From: Lachancea dasiensis
Taxonomy: Eukaryota; Ascomycota; Saccharomycetes; Saccharomycetales; Saccharomycetaceae
DNA length: 64,000 nt
NCBI GenBank assembly: GCA_900074725.1
Contig: LT598461.1
Coordinates: forward strand, 496,001 to 560,000
Direction of reading: 5' to 3'
Below, piece by piece: positions 49,830 through 59,062 of this stretch (positions are counted from its first letter, which is position 1; each line of letters opens with the position of its first letter). The position numbers and the translations under genes are program-made. Under the pieces are notes generated by a model. That model saw only the letters and a list, made by a program, of their open reading frames with translations. It searched no databases and was not told the DNA's origin.

Positions 49830-52166
49830 ATGTTCCATTTAAAGCACGGCAATGGCTTCTTCTTGTTTCAGCGACCGGTCAGGACAAGAGGAAGTCGCAT
49901 ACGCGCAGCGCTATGTTTCCGACGATACGACTCAACTTTTCAAGGTGGGAAGTACAAGGAGGTTTTCAAAAACTTGGCCTGCAGCAACCAAATCAATGGG
50001 ATAAAGCGAATTCCGCTTTCGCACATAGGTGCTTCGAAGGCGGAGAGAAATGCAACACTGAGTGTGAATAAGCCAGAAAAGGAAGTGGTAGACAAGGCGT
50101 CTTTGAATATTTCCCTTGAGTCAGCTAATCGACTGATCTCTCAAAGCAAAGAGGTCACGGCGAGCCTGCCGGCGGAGTTGTTACATATTCTCTTCGCACT
50201 TGGGCGCCTTCACCAGTTTTACGTGATACACAAACTTTATAAAACTTTCAGACTTCACCTACTAGCATCCAAACACAGCATTTTACCGGAGACATACTCA
50301 CAACTCGTCGAACTAATGCTCAAGACTGAATTTGCCCTTCGGAATTACGATCTTTGCGAAGCACTGTTTTCCGAATATATCAAGTTTCCTAAAATAAAGC
50401 CAGGAATGATAGAAATTGGTCTCGTTACATTTGTCAAGAACAAGAACATCCCACTTGCAAAAGAATTTTATGCCCAAATACTCAAAGACCCCGAAACTTT
50501 CCCAATTACTCCTCATACATTGCATGTTTTTGCATTCGAGATATTCAAGGCCTCTGATCTGGCTTTACTGAAACAAATCATTTATACGTGGCTGAAGGAA
50601 GCATCCGCTCCCCAACTTATGCCTGAAAACAGGACAATTGCTCTGCTTCACAGGCTTTTGCTGAATTTTGAGGATTTCGAAGGAATTGGTACCTTAAATT
50701 CGCATCCCAGGATACAAATATCCAACTATAATGATAGCGACGATTATCGACTTTGTTTATTTCGCAACGATTTAGCAAAAAGTAAGCTTGTGACCACTCT
50801 CGAGATCACTGGCGCACTTGAATTGTTACTCGCTCAAACCGCTGTACCAAGAAGAGTTGAATTCTATATTGAAGCGCTCAACGCCTTCGTCTCTCGAAAC
50901 AATCTTGCTGATATCAAACTCATCACCACGAGAGCACTATCCGATAGATCTGTGCAGCTAACAAATGGTTTCCACAAGCGCGTTTGCCATTATTTTGTCA
51001 AGAACGGATTATTAAAGACACTTGTTCAGTACATGAGAGACGTCATACGCACTTCTCCGGAATGCCAAATAAACCACGTATATGTTGAACAGCTCTGGTC
51101 TTGTGCGATAGAGAATTATCCCATACTTTCAAGAGAGTTTACTAAAGATTTGCAGTTGACTCTTGACAAAGATAGCTATCTTCGCCAGTACCATTGGCTC
51201 GGACACTTTATCACTAGCAAACTGAACAGGCGGCTGCTAACCAATGAATCTAATGGAGGGGCTCTCCACAAATACTTGGCTTTGAGTCCGCACTTTAGCC
51301 CGGACTGCGCAAAGGCCATAGCCGACTGCGTCGAAATTGGCGATGCTGCCCGCATCAGGGCTATCATTTTGAATGAATTGCAACACGGAATAAGGCCACG
51401 CTTTCCGGTTCTTTACTCACTGCTCAAAATTTTAATGGATGATTGTATAGAGTCAGCACGCATAGTTGATAATATCATGCGTGAAACGTACCACAATATT
51501 CCGCTCAAGCTGGACATTTTGTGGCTTAAGCATAGCACTCTCAAGATTACCAGTGAGTCTGCACAAAAAGGTCACACAATAGCTGCAAAGACGGAGGCAT
51601 CTCTGATGGCCTCTCAGAAAGTCAAAGACTTTGAGAGAGAACGCCGCCTTCATTTAAACTTTCAAAATTACATGCAACTTTCCAGCATATTTCTTGTGCT
51701 TCAGGATCCTACTACGGCTACATTCTGCCTAGATCAGGGTAAAAAGCGTATGAATAGTAATAACCAAAGGGACTGGTTCATCTATTATTCTAATGCTTTG
51801 AAGATCCACACGCGTGCTCGAGATCCGCTCAGTTTTCTGTCAGTGTTGAGCGAATGGAACAAAAACCGCAACGCAGGTTTGATCACTCGCGACTCTTTAC
51901 GATCTTGTAAGGGCTATGTGAAATATTTAACAAAGCATTCTGCTGCCTCGAGCTCACACATGTCCAACAGGGATATGATAAAGCTTATAAATGAGGAGAT
52001 TGACGCACTTCTGGTAAGATACGTCAATTACAAGTTTGAGGGCCTCAATGATATGCGTATGGCATCTCAATTCTTACACGAATGGATGAATAACGATGCC
52101 AAGAAGAGAGTTGCGGAGGCCCCAACTATGGCAAGCAAGGATAGCTCCGCCTTACTCAAACACTGA
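49830..52166 (+). CDS. PET111: Pet111, mitochondrial translational activator of COX2
   Basis: Pet111 binds the 5' leader of the mitochondrial COX2 mRNA and activates its translation at the inner membrane. The 778-residue protein (yeast 800) begins with a basic, Arg-rich, Phe-rich presequence (FFLFQRPVRTRGSRIRAALCFRRY). The remainder is helical with weak PPR-like character. The sequence evolves fast in this family, so the call rests largely on size, presequence and position between ROY1 and COX7. The ATG at 49830 is the first in frame. Confidence 0.85.
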   Translation: MFHLKHGNGFFLFQRPVRTRGSRIRAALCFRRYDSTFQGGKYKEVFKNLACSNQINGIKRIPLSHIGASKAERNATLSVNKPEKEVVDKASLNISLESANRLISQSKEVTASLPAELLHILFALGRLHQFYVIHKLYKTFRLHLLASKHSILPETYSQLVELMLKTEFALRNYDLCEALFSEYIKFPKIKPGMIEIGLVTFVKNKNIPLAKEFYAQILKDPETFPITPHTLHVFAFEIFKASDLALLKQIIYTWLKEASAPQLMPENRTIALLHRLLLNFEDFEGIGTLNSHPRIQISNYNDSDDYRLCLFRNDLAKSKLVTTLEITGALELLLAQTAVPRRVEFYIEALNAFVSRNNLADIKLITTRALSDRSVQLTNGFHKRVCHYFVKNGLLKTLVQYMRDVIRTSPECQINHVYVEQLWSCAIENYPILSREFTKDLQLTLDKDSYLRQYHWLGHFITSKLNRRLLTNESNGGALHKYLALSPHFSPDCAKAIADCVEIGDAARIRAIILNELQHGIRPRFPVLYSLLKILMDDCIESARIVDNIMRETYHNIPLKLDILWLKHSTLKITSESAQKGHTIAAKTEASLMASQKVKDFERERRLHLNFQNYMQLSSIFLVLQDPTTATFCLDQGKKRMNSNNQRDWFIYYSNALKIHTRARDPLSFLSVLSEWNKNRNAGLITRDSLRSCKGYVKYLTKHSAASSSHMSNRDMIKLINEEIDALLVRYVNYKFEGLNDMRMASQFLHEWMNNDAKKRVAEAPTMASKDSSALLKH

Positions 52167-52527
52167 ACATACTTGAAGATACACACTACTCACTACATCA
52201 ACGATCACCCTATGCATGCGTAACAAGAGTGTTCTGTTACGCCACACCAAATGAGGGCACTTAACGCCCGAGTAAAAGAAAAAGACTGTACATAGATGGG
52301 TGTATAAAAAGATATATATCTACAATTTAATGCTTACTACAACAAAGCTGAGGTCGAAAGAATACCATTGGGGATATGATCTTCGTTGCCCGCTTTCCAC
52401 CATATTTTATTTACTATGTATGCATCTTTAATTAAGCTTTAAAGACAATTTAGGTCTAAAATATCAATACCACCGAGAATCAGGCGGGCGAACTACAACA
52501 AACTGCCAAACAGAAGCTTCTCTGGTA
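52167..52527. other. Intergenic region, PET111 to PSH1
   Basis: 361 bases with PET111 3' signals and the presumed PSH1 promoter; no other feature recognised. Confidence 0.4.
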
Positions 52528-53785
52528 ATGACTGGCCATTTTCTAGACAAAGTAAAAACACTTGTAAGTCAAAACTGTCCCGAAACTGAATAATTCAAGC
52601 ACGGTGATCGGAAACTAACTAAAAATTAATTACTAGCCTGGAGATGACCTGAAGTTAATACCGTTGAAGGTCTTAGAGACAAGCACTTGCTCAATATGTC
52701 AAGATTATATGTACGTGCCAGTGATGACTACCTGTGGCCACAATTATTGTTATGATTGCCTTTCGAACTGGTTGGTAAGTAATAACGCAAATGAGCTGAC
52801 ATGTCCACAATGTCGCACTCCCTTGAAAGATGCACCTTCCCTGAACTCAGCCCTACAAGAGCTCTTAAACACAGTTATTGAGATTTGCGGACTGAACGAT
52901 ACCCATGATCTGCTAAGAGGACAGAGTATTACTCAATACAAGGAGGATTACGAAAATGAGACTTTATTCAAAAACGTCTTCAAAAACACCGCCGTAGCGG
53001 TTGTTGACGACGACGATGGCGTAGCGAGATGCAGTAACTGCCATTGGGAAGTTGAAGGTGATGTATGTCCTCATTGCAGTGCAAGGATGAGAAACCGATC
53101 GCGCGAATACGACGAAGATGAGGACGAGGAAGCGCTCTCTGATACATCTGAACATGATCTGGCCACTCTTCGAAGTCACGGTCACCATACCCTGCCTGGG
53201 GAGAGCGATGAGTCCGATAGTGACTACGACAGCGAGGAGCCGAGCAGTCACGCAGCTCGACATCGTTTTGCGCCATTCGGGAGTGCCAGAGATATCTTGA
53301 ATCGCATCAATGCACAGGACCGCAGGCACATATCAGGAGATGAGGATGACATGGGATCCGACTTAGACTCTTTTATTGACGACGACGACCAGGATGACCT
53401 TCATTCCAGAAGAACTGACCCTAACGAGTATGACGATCCTAGTTCGATTCGAAAAGGAAAAACTACTTCCCATGGGCCAATTTTGTTAAGTTCAAGTGAA
53501 GACGAGGATGAAAGCGAAGGGGATGAGGAGCATATACGTCTTACCCAGGAATTCGAGAACTCAGTTCGCAACTCTCACCCTGAGGTTGGCGGGAGCGATG
53601 ATATTGACGAAGAAGGAGAAGAAGAAGAAGAAGAGCCTAATAGCGATTATTGGGAACACCATGATGGCGGTGGGTTTGTGAGCGGAGACAGTCTGGACAT
53701 GGAGGACATTGACCGCGCTCAGAGAAAGACGATGGCGAAGAAACGCAGGTTTCGAGTAGTCGATGACACCGATGACGAAGAATAA
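52528..53785 (+). CDS. PSH1: Psh1, RING E3 ubiquitin ligase for centromeric histone Cse4; probable one-intron gene
   Basis: Psh1 ubiquitinates Cse4 (CENP-A) that is outside centromeres and targets it for degradation. The open frame that encodes the RING has no ATG: it is open only back to a TAG at 52634 and offers a TTG at 52664. Joining 52528-52563 (MTGHFLDKVKTL) to 52637-53785 gives 394 residues, close to yeast Psh1 (406). It places the first RING cysteine at residue 30, as in yeast. The C3HC4 RING is at about 30-72 (CSICQDYMYVP, CGHNYCYDC, CPQCR). A second zinc pair CSNCHWEVEGDVCPHC lies near 144-160. A long acidic tail ends in KRRFRVVDDTDDEE. In S. cerevisiae PSH1 neighbours AIM39; here COX7 lies between them. 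Confidence 0.88.
52564..52636 (+). other. Predicted spliceosomal intron of PSH1 (73 nt)
   Basis: It begins GTAAGT, has AACTAAC at 52613-52619 as branch site (one change from TACTAAC; branch A at 52618), and ends TTACTAG. The branch A lies 18 bases from the 3' end, normal for yeast. It sits between codons (phase 0), and its removal restores a start codon and an N-terminus of conserved length. An in-frame TAG at its 3' end rules out simple read-through. Confidence 0.82.
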
Positions 53786-54368
53786 GTGCTTAGTTGCAAA
53801 AGTGCGGGGCCGGAGATAAGCTTTAACGCGCTCACGAAGAGACGGATGTGAACACGCCCGCGCAAAGAAAAACACATGCTGCGGCTTTTTACTGTCATTA
53901 CCACAGAGCATATTAAGGGCAGCATCTAAAAATCTACAAGATCACACGAAGGTGCCCCGTTTAGTAGACGGTAACCGAACCATGTCAGACCATTTCTCAG
54001 TTTGAAACAATACATATTGGTTTTACTGTGACGCCCGGACATAATAGGCTGCGACAAAAGAGAGCGGTAAACATGAAACTAAAAAAACAAAATCGGCAAA
54101 ATTACAACAGCAGATTTAACGTATGGTCGAGTGAATAAGAGCCCGATGTGCTCTTGGAAGGACAGAACCCTGGTGACTGAGTCTTCGGGAAATACGCTTT
54201 CGTACTTGACGATCACAATCAGCGCTGCTTTTGATTGGCTCAACTTTCACCACTTTAGAAAATTTTCTGGTTGATAGTGTGATTTCCACACCTCTCCTTT
54301 TAAGAACTTACAACGCATCAGTCCTCTTCAATTCCAATCCACTCAAAGGCTCATCTGTGCGTGCAAAA
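53786..54368. other. Intergenic region, PSH1 to COX7
   Basis: 583 bases, including the COX7 promoter with a CCAAT-type site. The COX7 frame extends upstream to 54231, but that is non-coding leader. Confidence 0.45.
54232..54239 (-). promoter_or_regulatory. HAP (CCAAT) site upstream of COX7
   Basis: The plus strand reads TGATTGGC, the reverse of a CCAAT box, close to the Hap2/3/4/5 consensus TNATTGGT. It lies about 130 bases before the COX7 ATG. HAP control is usual for respiratory-chain genes. Confidence 0.5.
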
Positions 54369-54551
54369 ATGGCCAACAAGATTATCGAATACCAAAAGCT
54401 ATTCCAAGCTTCTTCCAAGCCATTGTGGTGGAGACACCCAAGATCGGCCTTGTACCTGTACCCTTTCTACGCTTTGTTCGCCGTGGCCGTTGTGGGACCA
54501 TTCCTTTACCTCCCAAACACCATCAGAGGTATCAAGGATAAGAGAAACTAA
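54369..54551 (+). CDS. COX7: Cytochrome c oxidase subunit VII
   Basis: A small nuclear-encoded subunit of mitochondrial complex IV. The 60 residues match yeast Cox7 in length and sequence, including KPLWWRHPRSALYLYPFYA, then one transmembrane segment (about 28-47), and NTIRGIKDK at the C-terminus. The start is the ATG at 54369 (MANKIIEYQKLFQ); a longer frame back to 54231 is not conserved. Position after PET111 and before GFD1 equals YMR256C, with PSH1 and AIM39 interleaved. Confidence 0.97.
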   Translation: MANKIIEYQKLFQASSKPLWWRHPRSALYLYPFYALFAVAVVGPFLYLPNTIRGIKDKRN

Positions 54552-55158
54552 GGTGTGACGTGGCCCACACCAGATACAGCAGGGTCAGAGACTGTCAGCA
54601 TTTCTTTCTTTGTTTTTTGTCTTTTATTTATCCTTTTCAAGAACCCAAGCCCGAACCACCACAACCATGAGCTAAGTTTCGCACATTTGTTTCTACAAGA
54701 ATTGGAGACTTCGACTGACACGATTTTAGGAAATCTCCAACTCAGGAAAGCTCTCCTATGCGACCAAGGATGATCTATGGGTTTTTAGAACAGTATCTTT
54801 GGCTAGACGCCGAACTTTCCTATGGCTTGTTCCCCATTGCCACCGAATCGCGTTGCTCCAACGTTACTTTCGATAAGAATACACTCGCGAACTTGACTCG
54901 TTATGCATATAGCACATTGTGTATTTCATAGTAAACACAAGAATATTCCTGGAACGAAAACAATCACACCTAAACTGTTGGCACGCTAAAAAATCATGGG
55001 GGTTTACTTGTAGTGGTAGGTTCCAATGTTCCTCAGTTCCCTTTTCTTCAATGCCATTTCCCCTAAGTATAAGGGGCGTCTGTGTCTTCTTCACTTATAC
55101 AATCTAAGAATCTTGAAAAGTTATTACTTAGCTGAAGATCCAAAATTACAAGCAACTT
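54552..55158. other. Intergenic region, COX7 to AIM39
   Basis: 607 bases with overlapping short frames on both strands that look random. No RNA gene recognised. Confidence 0.4.
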
Positions 55159-56169
55159 ATGATCCGGTTTCAAGCCTTTTCGCGGCGGAGACTATATCTA
55201 AATGCTTGGTTGCCGCAGCAGAGAGTTCATAGCAGCACGAAGCTAGAGGCACCCAGGGTTTTTAGCCGATGGCTCAATGTCAATAACGTCCATGATCCAA
55301 AACATGTATTTACAAACCCTTCCAACAACGAAGTTCCGGATTCCATGCATTTTTTCTCTCGTCCCGACTCGAAAATGGTCTCAGAAGAGGAGCTCGTCGT
55401 CGGTAGCATTCAGCAGTCTATTAAAAACCAGCGTCGAAAGCGCTTAAGAGATATATGTGGTGCTTTCGCAGTAGCATTAGTGGGGACAATACTCGGCTAT
55501 TCTATTGGTTATAGAGTGGTATACTTACATGAAGAGTCCTTTATACCGGTATACCCGGTGCCCAAAGCTCGTAATTTTAGTGACGACGAGCTCCGATCTA
55601 TCAATACCCAAGAAATCAGGGAAATGGCAGAGTACAAACTCCTGGAGAAACTATCGATGCATCCAATGATTAAAGAAGAGTACGGTGTACCATTGCATAA
55701 GTCTCCTGGCGTTTCTCTGAAGACTCATGAATTTTCAGTTTGGCAGGAGGACCCTAACCCGTGTCTTGCGGGATTCCAAGTTGTACCACGGAGTTCACCG
55801 AATGACGGTATTGGCTGGCATTTAGTTCCATTCCTTTTCAAGTGGAGACTGAGTACTCGTTCCATCGATCTGACCGACTTCGCAGATCGCATTTTGGGCC
55901 TGTTTGGGGTTGAGTCGTCAGACATATACCAAATAGTGAATCCTAGCCTTGAACCAGGAGGTTACAAATATGAAAGACCACCACATTACTCGCAAAATCA
56001 CCGCGCTACAAACTTGTGCTTTATGGGGGAATTAGATTTGGGTCAAAACGACAGGATAGTTTTCAAAGGTCGGTACCATGTCGACATCAAACTGCAGCAG
56101 GTAGATCTCTTGCGCAAAGAAAAAGGTAAGTTAGTGCGCTACGTGCTGTACCAAAGCAACGCGAGATGA
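55159..56169 (+). CDS. AIM39: Aim39-like mitochondrial membrane protein
   Basis: A 336-residue protein matching S. cerevisiae Aim39 (395), of unknown role in mitochondrial inheritance. The N-terminus MIRFQAFSRRRLYLNAW is a basic presequence. Conserved parts are RKRLRDICGAFAVALVGTILGYSIGYRVVYL (membrane segment at about 103-123, quoted here as two pieces: RKRLRDICGAFAVAL and VGTILGYSIGYRVVYL), MIKEEYGVPL, and EFSVWQEDPNPC. YHVDIKLQQVDLLRKEKGKL with VRYVLYQ ends the protein. The yeast protein carries ~50 extra N-terminal residues not seen here; this ATG (MIRF) aligns with an internal MIRF in the yeast sequence. Confidence 0.93.
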   Translation: MIRFQAFSRRRLYLNAWLPQQRVHSSTKLEAPRVFSRWLNVNNVHDPKHVFTNPSNNEVPDSMHFFSRPDSKMVSEEELVVGSIQQSIKNQRRKRLRDICGAFAVALVGTILGYSIGYRVVYLHEESFIPVYPVPKARNFSDDELRSINTQEIREMAEYKLLEKLSMHPMIKEEYGVPLHKSPGVSLKTHEFSVWQEDPNPCLAGFQVVPRSSPNDGIGWHLVPFLFKWRLSTRSIDLTDFADRILGLFGVESSDIYQIVNPSLEPGGYKYERPPHYSQNHRATNLCFMGELDLGQNDRIVFKGRYHVDIKLQQVDLLRKEKGKLVRYVLYQSNAR

Positions 56170-56193
56170 AATTAGAGAGTTCACTTATCTGCA

Positions 56194-56910
56194 CTATATC
56201 TCGTCGTCCCAATTTGTATAAGAATCGTCATTTAAAAAGTCCTTTAGCAAGTCAGATTGCTGTGCCTTGTGGAGGTTAGCTGCTCTTATCTTTCTCTGCT
56301 CCTCTATCTTGCGCTTCAATATTTCGCTTTTAGGTTGCTTCGAGCGAGCTACGGCATGCCGAGGCTCCTCTGTGTTGGCCGAGCTGCGTACGGGCTTGAT
56401 CCGATCAAAAATTCGGCCTTTGTCGCTTGTAGAAGGCCTGGAAGGTTCGTCGGAGTCTATTTCCTCACTTTGCTCACCTGAGTCCACCATACCAAGTCGG
56501 ACGGCGAGTGGGTTCGCTGGTTTTTTATGTTCTGAATTTTCTGCCGATGCCTTGATCGACTTTGACTTTGGCTTTGACTTCAATTCGCTGTTGACAGAGG
56601 CATTTTTTCCGCGGCCCACTCTCTCTTTCGATGAATACGCAGCATTGTCTTTGATATCAACCATGCCCAGTCGAGCAGCCAGAGCGTTAACATCAGATCC
56701 GCCTTCATGCTTCGGCTTTCCTCCGCCGCCCGAACTACGGCGGGGTCTCCTTGGAGGTCGTCCTGAGCCTTTCTCACTTGATGATTCTCTCTTTTCAGGC
56801 TCCACCCCATCGTTAGGTGTGGCCCATCGACTGGAATTGAGTCCCTTTACGACCGTCTTAGGCTCAGCTTTGGTGGGCGCACTGGCCCAGCGAGATGAGT
56901 CCAAAGACAT
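56194..56910 (-). CDS. GFD1: Gfd1-like mRNA export factor
   Basis: Gfd1 is a coiled-coil cofactor of the DEAD-box protein Dbp5 and of Gle1 and Zds1 in mRNA export at the cytoplasmic face of the pore. The 238-residue protein is polar and mostly disordered. Two SSRWA repeats lie near the N-terminus and two repeated ALAARLGMVD/PLAVRLGMVD elements in the middle. A C-terminal helix LKRKIEEQRKIRAANLHKAQ ends in LLKDFLNDDSYTNWDDE, the part that resembles yeast Gfd1 (188). The call rests on that tail and on position as YMR255W, so it is less certain than most. The ATG at 56910 is used; the frame opens three codons earlier at a TTG. Its stop is 24 bases from the AIM39 stop. Confidence 0.78.
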   Translation of the reverse strand: MSLDSSRWASAPTKAEPKTVVKGLNSSRWATPNDGVEPEKRESSSEKGSGRPPRRPRRSSGGGGKPKHEGGSDVNALAARLGMVDIKDNAAYSSKERVGRGKNASVNSELKSKPKSKSIKASAENSEHKKPANPLAVRLGMVDSGEQSEEIDSDEPSRPSTSDKGRIFDRIKPVRSSANTEEPRHAVARSKQPKSEILKRKIEEQRKIRAANLHKAQQSDLLKDFLNDDSYTNWDDEI

Positions 56911-57113
56911 TTCCGACAATAAAGATCTTATGAAACTTGTCTAGTAAATGACAGCTGTTTGTATTCAAAGGTCGGAGGGCCTCCACTAATGGCTTGAGTA
57001 TCTCGATTTATCTGGCCCTGCTAAATTTCACTCTTATAAACTTACTTTGGCTTGCTAATTTCATGTCATCTTCCCCTTTCTACTCCGGGCCTCGAGGTAT
57101 TTAGAAACATATC

Positions 57114-58256
57114 ATGAATGAGAGAAATCACGACTGGGATGCCATGGTCGAGCATCAAGATGGAGATCTCGGGGCCATGGAGAAAACCCAATTAGAACGG
57201 CTTTCTAGCGACTACTTGAAGCCGAATATCGGGTTGATATATCTTTTGACAGCAAACTTGTTCAACAGTGCAATGGTTGTTTCGACCAAGCTGTTGGAAA
57301 CAGATCCTAGCCTGGAAAAGCCGATAACACCATTGCAGATCCTGGCAGTGCGAATGATTATCACATATGGGGGAACACTTATCTACATGTATATGAACAG
57401 ATCGAAAATAGAACATGTGCCGTGGGGACCGCCAGGCTTGCGAAAGTGGTTTGTGCTTCGTGGCGTTTTTGGATTTTTCGGGGTGTTTGGGATGTACTAT
57501 GCTTTGATGTACCTTTCGGTTCCGGACGCTACAGTGATTTCGTTTCTCGGCCCGTCGCTGACAGGTATTATGGCCTGGATGATATTGCACGAGCGATACT
57601 CAAAAATTGAGGCCTCGGGTGCTTTTGTTTCGCTGTTCGGCGTTGTAATGATCGTACGGCCAGCTTTTCTGTTTGGAAGCCCCGACAATCGGCCTGCCAA
57701 TGACGCCGTTGAGTCGAACAGTCCACGGGACCGCCTAGTTGCCTCGCTGATCGCTCTGCTGGGTGTCTTTGGCGCATCTAACGTCTATATCATCATCCGC
57801 CACATAGGTAACAGGGCCCATGCGATCATGACAGTTTCTTACTTTGCGCTCATTGTATCTGTCATATCCGTGGTAGGAATCTGCACGATCCCATCTATAG
57901 GCTTCCAGACTCCACAAACCAGCCGCCAGTGGCTCTTGTTTTCCATCATTGGATTTTCGGGCTTTTTCATGCAACTCCTCTTGACTATGGGGATTCAGCG
58001 AGAGCGTGCAGGTCGAGGCGCTTTCATGTCATACTCGCAGATCCTTTACGCTTTGCTGTGGGATCTCTTAATTTGGAACCACCTACCCGGATTGTGGTCT
58101 TGGTGCGGAATAGTCATCATAATCGGCTCTGCGATTTGCGTGCTCAAGTACAAGCCGAAGGCCGAAGCACCAGTTTTGACCGACCAAGAGGCCAACCGCG
58201 CCATTCAACTGCAGGATCTTGAAGTCGACGAAGCACATCAGCAAACCAAGGGGTAA
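57114..58256 (+). CDS. YMR253C: EamA/DMT-family membrane transporter, YMR253C orthologue
   Basis: A 380-residue protein with about ten membrane segments in two EamA repeats. Repeat 1 spans about 40-185 (GLIYLLTANLFNSAMVVSTK, LRGVFGFFGVFGMYYALMYL, SVPDATVISFLGPSLTGIMA, WMILHERYSKIEASG). Repeat 2 spans about 207-345 (ASLIALLGVFGASNVYIIIR, GRGAFMSYSQILYALLWDLL). It is the counterpart of S. cerevisiae YMR253C (414), a transporter of unknown substrate. The ATG at 57114 is the first in frame; GFD1 is divergent. Confidence 0.93.
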   Translation: MNERNHDWDAMVEHQDGDLGAMEKTQLERLSSDYLKPNIGLIYLLTANLFNSAMVVSTKLLETDPSLEKPITPLQILAVRMIITYGGTLIYMYMNRSKIEHVPWGPPGLRKWFVLRGVFGFFGVFGMYYALMYLSVPDATVISFLGPSLTGIMAWMILHERYSKIEASGAFVSLFGVVMIVRPAFLFGSPDNRPANDAVESNSPRDRLVASLIALLGVFGASNVYIIIRHIGNRAHAIMTVSYFALIVSVISVVGICTIPSIGFQTPQTSRQWLLFSIIGFSGFFMQLLLTMGIQRERAGRGAFMSYSQILYALLWDLLIWNHLPGLWSWCGIVIIIGSAICVLKYKPKAEAPVLTDQEANRAIQLQDLEVDEAHQQTKG

Positions 58257-58670
58257 TAAAGGAATGGGTAAACGGAAAGGAAGGGAGAAATGGAATAAGG
58301 ATAGGAATAGGAATTAGCTGAGTACCACAGCGCAATGAGTTTTAGTTATACACATATTATACATTCAAGTACAATTTTATATACATATGCGGGTTTTTCT
58401 CGGCCTATCAACGCAAAGAAAAGGACTAAAATGCTAACGTTGAAGCTACTAGTACTAAAATGAACTCGAACCTTGTAAACTTCGGCGCAGTCTGTGATTG
58501 AATCAAGATGGGCATTGAAGTACTGATTGGCATGGCATTTACCCAGATAGTCATTATATACGTAAATAGTTCATATATATGAAGCTGAGGCTAAATAACG
58601 AAAGTATCTAATAGACCCAATTCAACACTGCGGGAAGCGAAGCACACCAAGTCTGGCCTCTCTGAGTAAT
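58257..58670. other. Intergenic region, YMR253C to YMR252C orthologues
   Basis: 414 bases; a GGAAAGGAAGGGAG-type purine run just past the YMR253C stop and TATA-like AT-rich stretches. No gene recognised. Confidence 0.4.
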
Positions 58671-59042
58671 ATGCTGCGATCACCACTTGCTATCAAATTC
58701 GGGAGACGCTTCCAAAGTGACTTCACCTATAAAAAGTGGATACATCTGAGCTTGCCACAGAAGCAGGATTTCGTGAAGGGGTTTGTCGAGAACTACAGGA
58801 AACAATATCCAGGCTCCAAAACGAACGTCTCACTGAGAGGCTTGGCGCTAGATATGGAAGGACATGGTGATGCCCCTTCAGTCTTTGGAATATTCTATGA
58901 TGACGTGTGGGAATTATGCAAAAAGTCTAAAGAAGGTCTCTACTCTGAAGAGAGACAGGCATTGCAGAGGAACGATATTAAACAGACTGGACGTTTTGGC
59001 CATGAAAGCTTTTACGATTTGCTGGTGGAAGATGACAGGTAG
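58671..59042 (+). CDS. YMR252C: YMR252C (Mlo1) orthologue, small mitochondrial protein
   Basis: A 123-residue protein with a basic N-terminus (MLRSPLAIKFGRRFQS) typical of a mitochondrial presequence. The short conserved core includes KKWIHLSLPQKQDFVKGFVE, then YPGSKTNVSLRGLALDMEGHG. It corresponds by size and position to S. cerevisiae YMR252C (134), a mitochondrial protein of unknown function, directly after YMR253C. Its stop is only 20 bases from the convergent amidase stop. Confidence 0.85.
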   Translation: MLRSPLAIKFGRRFQSDFTYKKWIHLSLPQKQDFVKGFVENYRKQYPGSKTNVSLRGLALDMEGHGDAPSVFGIFYDDVWELCKKSKEGLYSEERQALQRNDIKQTGRFGHESFYDLLVEDDR

Positions 59043-59062
59043 ATGGACGGATTGTCTTGCGA

